A stretch of 64,000 bases of DNA, from the NCBI GenBank assembly GCA_900544675.1, contig UQVZ01000003.1, positions 66,130-130,129 of the forward strand, read 5' to 3'. Below the pieces are notes generated by a model that had not been told where the DNA came from, ran no database searches, and saw only the letters and a program-made list of their open reading frames with translations. Positions 60,291 to 64,000 of the stretch are shown here, piece by piece. Made by a program: the position numbers and the translations under genes. Position 1 is the first letter of the stretch. Each line of letters starts with the position of its first letter. The stretch comes from an uncultured Bacteroides sp. Its GTDB lineage: Bacteria; Bacteroidota; Bacteroidia; Bacteroidales; Bacteroidaceae.

Positions 60291-61580
60291 TCATTTTCCC
60301 ATTGTTTCCTTTACCCTTGCCAGCAGGTTCGGTATATCCAAATGCTGCGGGCACTTGGCAAGGCATTCCCCGCAACCTACACACGACGATGCCGGGTCGC
60401 CACGCTGGACGGGCGACATCGAAACCGTATAGTCTGCCATTGCCCGTTGCTTGTTCTTGTGCAGGATGTAGTTGTTATACACGTAGGCAAAGATGTAGCC
60501 GATGGCGACGTTGTGCGGACAAGGTATGCACTGGTAACAGCCCGTGCAGTCGATGTGTCCCGGTGCGTGGCGGTAAGCATAGATGGCTGCGCCCAACGCC
60601 TCGCGCTCGGCAGGGGTAAGCATATTCGGACGGGCTTTGGCGGCATACTTCAGGTTGGCTTCCACATCTGCCATACTGCCCATGCCGCTGACCGCCACAC
60701 TCACTTCGGGTATGTCCCAAAGGTAATCCAATGCCCATTCTGCATCGGGCTTATGGATGCCGGTAGAGGCAAGCGCCTCGCGCATCGTCTGTGGCAGATT
60801 GGCAAGGAATCCGGTACGGACAGGCTTCATTACCGCCAGCCCCATCCCGTTGGCAGCAGCATATTTCGGTCCCAGCACGCCTGCCTCGTATTCATAATCC
60901 AGGTAGTTGTGCTGAATCAGGCAGAAGTCCCACGCCGGCGTATATTCCACTACTTTTTTGAACAGTTGCAGGCTGTCGTGGAACGAAAAGCCCATAAAGC
61001 GTATTTTGCCCTGTGCCTTCAGGTTCTCCATCTTCTCGATGAGCTTGTAGGGCAGCACATAGTCTTTCCACGCCCGGTGCATAATCATGTGGATGTGGTA
61101 GAAATCTATCACGTCTGTGCCGATGGTGCGGCGCGACTGGTCGAAGAATTTCTCGAAGTCATCAGCGCTTTGCATCTCCCACCACGGCATCTTCGACGTG
61201 ACATACACCCTATCGCGCCAGCCTCCGGCAAGCGCTTTCCCTACTGCCTGTTCGCTTTCGCCGCCCATATACACACGTCCCGTGTCGATGTAGTTCACGC
61301 CTCCTTCGATGGCACGGTGCACCATCGGCGTGGTCTGGTCGAAGTCCACGTGTCCGTTCTTCATCGGCAGGCGCAACATTCCGAAGCCCAATGCCGACAC
61401 GTTTACGCCCGTGCGCCCCATCGGGCGGTATTGCATCTGCGGATGATAATTAAGGATGTCTTTCGACAGTTGTTCCTGCACCGCCTGTTTCTCGGCTTCC
61501 TGCGCGATGACTTTCGGACCTGCCATCGCTCCGACTGCTGCGGCAAGCAGTCCGCTCTTGATAAAATCCCGTCTGTCCAT
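60291..61580 (-). CDS. Tat-exported aldo/keto reductase with C-terminal 4Fe-4S domain
   Basis: A 429-residue fusion. Leader MDRRDFIKSGLLAAAVGAMAGPKVIAQ carries a twin-arginine motif. The aldo/keto domain (residues about 55-320) has Asp and Tyr in YIDTGRVYMGGESEQ, Lys in VTSKMPWW and His in YHIHMIMH. The C-terminal part carries Cys clusters CTGCYQCIPCPHNV and CVGCGECLAKCPQHLDIP, as in ferredoxin-type cluster domains. It is expected to be a periplasmic redox enzyme. It follows the DUF6282-like gene by 15 bp in one operon. Confidence 0.9.
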   Translation of the reverse strand: MDRRDFIKSGLLAAAVGAMAGPKVIAQEAEKQAVQEQLSKDILNYHPQMQYRPMGRTGVNVSALGFGMLRLPMKNGHVDFDQTTPMVHRAIEGGVNYIDTGRVYMGGESEQAVGKALAGGWRDRVYVTSKMPWWEMQSADDFEKFFDQSRRTIGTDVIDFYHIHMIMHRAWKDYVLPYKLIEKMENLKAQGKIRFMGFSFHDSLQLFKKVVEYTPAWDFCLIQHNYLDYEYEAGVLGPKYAAANGMGLAVMKPVRTGFLANLPQTMREALASTGIHKPDAEWALDYLWDIPEVSVAVSGMGSMADVEANLKYAAKARPNMLTPAEREALGAAIYAYRHAPGHIDCTGCYQCIPCPHNVAIGYIFAYVYNNYILHKNKQRAMADYTVSMSPVQRGDPASSCVGCGECLAKCPQHLDIPNLLARVKETMGK

Positions 61581-61595
61581 ATCTTTCCTTATATT

Positions 61596-62603
61596 TTATT
61601 TGTTCAAACCTATCAGCCAGGCAGGATTGCTCCGCACCAGCAGGTCGATGTCGTTTTGAGAGACGCCTGCAGCTTGCAGTTTCAGGATGCAATCTTTCAT
61701 TCCTTCGATAGGATGCGGCATTACCGCCTGTCCCAAATCCGTAGAGATGAAACTTCGTGTCGGGTCAATCGTTGCGAACGAAACGAAGTCCTCTATGCTT
61801 TGTCGTGTATATTGTGGCATTTGGGTTCCTTCGCCCCAAAGGCAGGGAAGGTAACAATATTCAATGTAGGCACCGAGGTCGATGCATTGTTTGATTTGGT
61901 CGGGAGTCATTGTCCAAATGTGAGAATTAGCGTGGGTGACGACAATACGCTTCACGCCGACTTCCTTCGCCTTGCGCACCAGCGTGATGCTTTCTTCGGG
62001 CGAAGAATGTCCGGTGGCGAATATGATATCAGCCTCAGCGCATATTTCCATAACCTTTATCACTTCGGGCAACACCTTCCCGTCGCTGTCCAATACGGGA
62101 ATGCCTTTCTCCTTGCGTCCTTCGTTCCGATATTGGTAATCGGCGTCCAGGGTCGGCATCCAGATACAGCGGCACAGGCCCCCGCTGGTATCGACCGCTT
62201 TCTGTGCAGCAAACGGATTGACCTTGTCGCCGTGTACGCGGTTCATACAGAAACTGCCGAAACATTCCGCTCCGGGCAATGCCTGGCGGATGATGTAAGC
62301 CCGGTCGTGGCAACTGAAGTCATTGGACTTGAACATTACGGCACGATAGCCTGCTGCCATTGCATCGCGTGTGAAACCATATTCATCTACCGAACGCTCC
62401 CGTGAATCGGGACGGCAATGCAGGTGGATGTCGCATACGCCTTTCAGCAGTCCGTCATTGGCAAATCGTTTTTCATCTCTTTGTCCTTGCAGCAGGTCTT
62501 GTGCCTGCCCCGGAATAGCCGTGGAAACAAGAATTGCCCCTCCCGTCACAACGGAAGTCTTGATAAAGTCTCTTCTGCTTATTTTTCCCGTATTATCCAT
62601 CAT
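61596..62603 (-). CDS. Tat-exported amidohydrolase-like protein (DUF6282-like)
   Basis: A protein of about 335 residues; the start is the ATG at 62601-62603 (a second ATG follows at 62600), because the longer in-frame start (a TTG) lies inside the -7 box. The leader contains ISRRDFIKTSVVTGGAILVSTAIPGQA, a Tat-type signal. The domain shows VCDIHLHCRPDS (metal-binding HxH), YRAVMFKSNDFSCHDRAYI, IIFATGHSSPEES and RIVVTHANSHIW, a metal-dependent TIM barrel. It is the first gene of a two-gene operon with the iron-sulfur aldo/keto reductase. Confidence 0.85.
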   Translation of the reverse strand: MMDNTGKISRRDFIKTSVVTGGAILVSTAIPGQAQDLLQGQRDEKRFANDGLLKGVCDIHLHCRPDSRERSVDEYGFTRDAMAAGYRAVMFKSNDFSCHDRAYIIRQALPGAECFGSFCMNRVHGDKVNPFAAQKAVDTSGGLCRCIWMPTLDADYQYRNEGRKEKGIPVLDSDGKVLPEVIKVMEICAEADIIFATGHSSPEESITLVRKAKEVGVKRIVVTHANSHIWTMTPDQIKQCIDLGAYIEYCYLPCLWGEGTQMPQYTRQSIEDFVSFATIDPTRSFISTDLGQAVMPHPIEGMKDCILKLQAAGVSQNDIDLLVRSNPAWLIGLNK

Positions 62604-62615
62604 CTTCTTTTTGTG

Positions 62616-62623
62616 CAAAGATA
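62616..62623 (-). promoter_or_regulatory. -7 promoter element TATCTTTG of the amidohydrolase operon
   Basis: TAnnTTTG match 13 bp before the first ATG, giving a leader of only about 6 nt. It lies 22 bp from the operator pair. Confidence 0.65.
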
Positions 62624-62644
62624 ACGGAGGGCTGCCTGAAAAGC

Positions 62645-62686
62645 TGTAACAAATTTACGGTGATTTGTAACCGATTTACCGATTAT
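62645..62686 (-). promoter_or_regulatory. AraC-type operator pair, site 3
   Basis: TGTAACAAATTTAC (62645) and TGTAACCGATTTAC (62666) are 12-of-14 identical direct repeats exactly 21 bp apart. This is the best copy of the shared motif. Confidence 0.7.
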
Positions 62687-62748
62687 GAAAAGATGCCGCT
62701 GTAGCTTTTGTGCATTTTTTGCGACGATGATGCTTCTTCTGGCGGATA

Positions 62749-62934
62749 AGTGCTGTCTACGCAGTCGCCGGTGCTTCCAGAAGATTTTTAGTGCTGTCGA
62801 CTCAGTCGCCGGTGCTTCCAGAGGATTTTTAGTGCTGTCTACGCAGTCGCCGGTGCTTCCAGAAGATTTTTAGTGCTGTCGACTCAGTCGCCGGTGCTTC
62901 CAGAAGATTTTTAGTGCTGTCGACGCTGTCGACA
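62749..62934. repeat. 41-bp tandem minisatellite, 4.5 copies
   Basis: Units begin at 62749, 62790, 62831 and 62872, with a partial unit at 62913. Each starts AGTGCTGTC, contains CAGTCGCCGGTGCTTCCAG and ends GATTTTT. Units 1 and 3 share CTACGCAG where units 2 and 4 have CGACTCAG, so the array also has an 82-bp period, implying duplication of a dimer. It fills most of the gap between hxlR and the amidohydrolase promoter; the open frame through it is not protein-like. Confidence 0.85.
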
Positions 62935-62943
62935 ATGCTTTCT

Positions 62944-63297
62944 TCATTTCTGTTTCCCGAATTTCTTTTCAAACAGTTCGGTGTTGCGGTTGCCCCATTC
63001 AATCATTGCGTCGATGATGGGAATCAGAGTTCGACCCAGCGGGGTGATGGAATACTCTGAGCGGGGCGGAAGTTCGGGATAGATGGTCTTGGACACCAGC
63101 CCGTCTTCGACCAGTTCTTTCAGCTGGAGGTCGAGCACACGGGGAGTGGCTTCGGGGAATATCCTGTGCAGTTCGCTGGGGCGGAGCGGCTTGTGGCGCA
63201 ATTCGTCCAGGATGCAGGATTTCCATTTCGAGTCTATCAGGCTCATTGTCAGCCGCAGCGGGCAGTCTAAATCGACAGGTATCTTTCGTTCGTACAT
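62944..63297 (-). CDS. HxlR-family transcriptional regulator
   Basis: A 117-residue winged-helix regulator: VDLDCPLRLTMSLIDSKWKSCILDELRHKPLRPSELHRIFPEATPRVLDLQLKELVEDGLVSKTIYPELPPRSEYSITPLG-type order, with the conserved N-terminal Cys12 that in relatives senses electrophiles or oxidants. It is divergent from the gene at 63464, with a duplicated repeat between them, and probably represses it. Confidence 0.92.
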   Translation of the reverse strand: MYERKIPVDLDCPLRLTMSLIDSKWKSCILDELRHKPLRPSELHRIFPEATPRVLDLQLKELVEDGLVSKTIYPELPPRSEYSITPLGRTLIPIIDAMIEWGNRNTELFEKKFGKQK

Positions 63298-63326
63298 AAG
63301 CGGTCGGGATTAAATCGTTACACCTG

Positions 63327-63334
63327 CAAAAGTA
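63327..63334 (-). promoter_or_regulatory. -7 promoter element TACTTTTG of hxlR
   Basis: TAnnTTTG match on the minus strand 30 bp before the start codon. Confidence 0.55.
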
Positions 63335-63363
63335 AGCATAATTGTCCGTAACAGCGGTATACC

Positions 63364-63398
63364 GAATAATTTTTCGGTAGGTGAATAATTTTTCGGTA
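63364..63398. promoter_or_regulatory. Duplicated 16-bp operator between hxlR and the NTF2-like gene
   Basis: GAATAATTTTTCGGTA occurs at 63364-63379 and again at 63383-63398, a 19-bp step. The first copy is part of an inverted repeat ACCGAA/TTCGGT (63361-63378), next to GGTATACC at 63356-63363. The second copy abuts the -33 TTG at 63400, a position suited to repression by HxlR. Confidence 0.65.
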
Positions 63399-63399
63399 C

Positions 63400-63430
63400 T
63401 TGCAAGCGCGGGGGCTATCCCGTAACTTTG
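63400..63430 (+). promoter_or_regulatory. -33/-7 promoter of the NTF2-like gene
   Basis: TTG at 63400-63402 and TAACTTTG at 63423-63430 are 20 bp apart. Confidence 0.75.
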
Positions 63431-63463
63431 CGCCAGTTAAGGAACCCAATTAAAAATATCACT

Positions 63464-63847
63464 ATGAGAGCAAGCATTGAAGAGTACAAGGCAGTGGAAG
63501 AGGCTGCTATGAAGTTTGTGAAGAGCGTGGCAGAAGGAAACAGCCGTTATGCCAAAGAGTTGTTTATCGACGAAGCGGTGCTGTTCGGTTACCTGGACGG
63601 CAAGCTGGAGCACGGCAGCATCGAGCAGTTTTACAAGAATGTGGACACAGTAGGGGCAGGAAGTGATTTCAAGGCACGCATCGACGTGGTAGATGTGGAG
63701 GAAACGCTTGCCGTGGTCCGTGTATTAGAGGAGAAATGGGGCGGCCGCATCAACTTTACCGATTACCTGTTGCTGATGAAGATGGACGGCGAGTGGAAAT
63801 GCGTGGCGAAGGCTTACAACCAGAATTCGGATACGATTCAGAAGTAA
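63464..63847 (+). CDS. NTF2-like/putative lumazine-binding protein
   Basis: A 127-residue protein, start MRASIEEYKAVEEAAMKFV; the in-frame start at 63428 lies inside the promoter. The cone-shaped NTF2-like fold is suggested by AMKFVKSVAEGNSRYAKELFIDEAVLFGYLDGKLEHGSIEQFYKNV and VLEEKWGGRINFTDYLLLMKMDGEWKCVAKAY. Such proteins bind small hydrophobic molecules or act as minor isomerases. It is divergent from hxlR and probably its main target. It is followed by a terminator. Confidence 0.85.
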   Translation: MRASIEEYKAVEEAAMKFVKSVAEGNSRYAKELFIDEAVLFGYLDGKLEHGSIEQFYKNVDTVGAGSDFKARIDVVDVEETLAVVRVLEEKWGGRINFTDYLLLMKMDGEWKCVAKAYNQNSDTIQK

Positions 63848-63873
63848 AGCTTCCCGTGGCAGACGGAATGAGT

Positions 63874-63914
63874 ATGGCAGTCTCTTGTTGTTTCAGGAGG
63901 CTGCCATTATTTTA
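63874..63914 (+). terminator. Terminator after the NTF2-like gene
   Basis: ATGGCAGTCTC pairs with GGAGGCTGCCAT (63897-63907 side, one wobble), followed by TATTTTAT. Confidence 0.7.
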
Positions 63915-64000
63915 TCCCGAATGATTGGAATAACGGGCCTATTCTAATCAGATTATGACGAGAATAGATGCAGGGAATGATGATAGGACATTATGGATGA
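63915..64000. other. Right-edge sequence without a confirmed gene
   Basis: An ATG at 63955 opens a plus-strand frame (MTRIDAGNDD...) that stays open to the edge for 15 codons. This is too short to call. Confidence 0.3.

Noticed and set aside
60342..62405. 687-codon plus-strand open frame opposite the Tat-exported aldo/keto reductase and amidohydrolase
   Set aside because: It is antisense to two well-supported genes and spans the gap between them; its length reflects GC-rich codon use.
62749..62934. Possible CRISPR array
   Set aside because: The 41-bp units are contiguous tandem copies without unique spacers, and no cas genes are present.
62944..63297. Recognition of the 21-bp AraC-type repeats by the HxlR protein
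   Set aside because: HxlR sits opposite its own, different repeat (63364-63398); two-turn-spaced direct repeats fit the two-headed AraC DNA-binding domain better.
63955..64000. Start of a plus-strand gene at the right edge
   Set aside because: Fifteen codons only, with no convincing promoter close by.

Overview
The window is chromosomal DNA from a gut-type member of the order Bacteroidales (Bacteroides/Phocaeicola-like). The evidence is tandem SusC/SusD pairs, a TamL-type outer-membrane lipoprotein, dnaA without dnaN beside it, and at least a dozen promoters with the Bacteroidetes -7 element TAnnTTTG. Species cannot be fixed from the sequence alone.

Layout. 0-2.6 kb: the 5' part of a PLD-nuclease/SNF2-helicase gene that runs off the left edge, preceded by a decayed AlbA_2/winged-helix pseudogene. 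2.7-2.9 kb: a 180-bp MITE-like element. 3.1-26.4 kb: a xylan utilisation locus made of two convergent operons. The rightward operon encodes outer-membrane xylan capture (xusA-xusB-xusC-xusD-xusE, a small secreted protein, a CBM-interrupted GH10 xylanase). The leftward operon encodes oligosaccharide processing and uptake (SASA-type esterase, GPH-type symporter, GH10, GH43, GH67). A phospholipase D/cardiolipin-synthase-like gene sits between their 3' ends. 26.5-36.8 kb: two drug-efflux operons, an RND tripartite pump and a MarR-controlled TolC-EmrA-EmrB-like pump. 37-49.6 kb: mostly housekeeping genes (C1 peptidase, AI-2E and BASS membrane proteins, cell-wall amidase, MCE protein, dnaA, tRNA-Arg, HigBA, TrmH-family methyltransferase, TamL, nitroreductase). 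50-63.9 kb: an accessory oxidoreductase island with four aldo/keto reductases, two flavodoxin-like proteins, two amidohydrolases, an SDR-like protein, a flavin reductase, two AraC regulators and an HxlR regulator.

The strongest new signals are regulatory. (1) Both xylan promoters carry repeats of an ATGTAACATnCG-type motif spaced exactly 21 bp apart, and in both the array ends 27 bp before an identical TATATTTG -7 box. This looks like one activator, probably a hybrid two-component system, switching both operons; no such regulator is encoded in the window. (2) In the oxidoreductase island, three separate promoters each carry two copies of a TGTAACnnATTTAC-like motif 21 bp apart, placed 22 bp from a TAnnTTTG -7 box every time. 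This defines a probable AraC-type regulon of three operons, each of which includes an aldo/keto reductase. (3) A 20-bp palindrome overlaps the -33 element of the marR promoter, and a duplicated 16-bp repeat abuts the -33 element of the gene divergent from hxlR.

Intergenic gaps also hold several distinct families of long inverted repeats, two of them present twice, and a 41-bp minisatellite near the right end.
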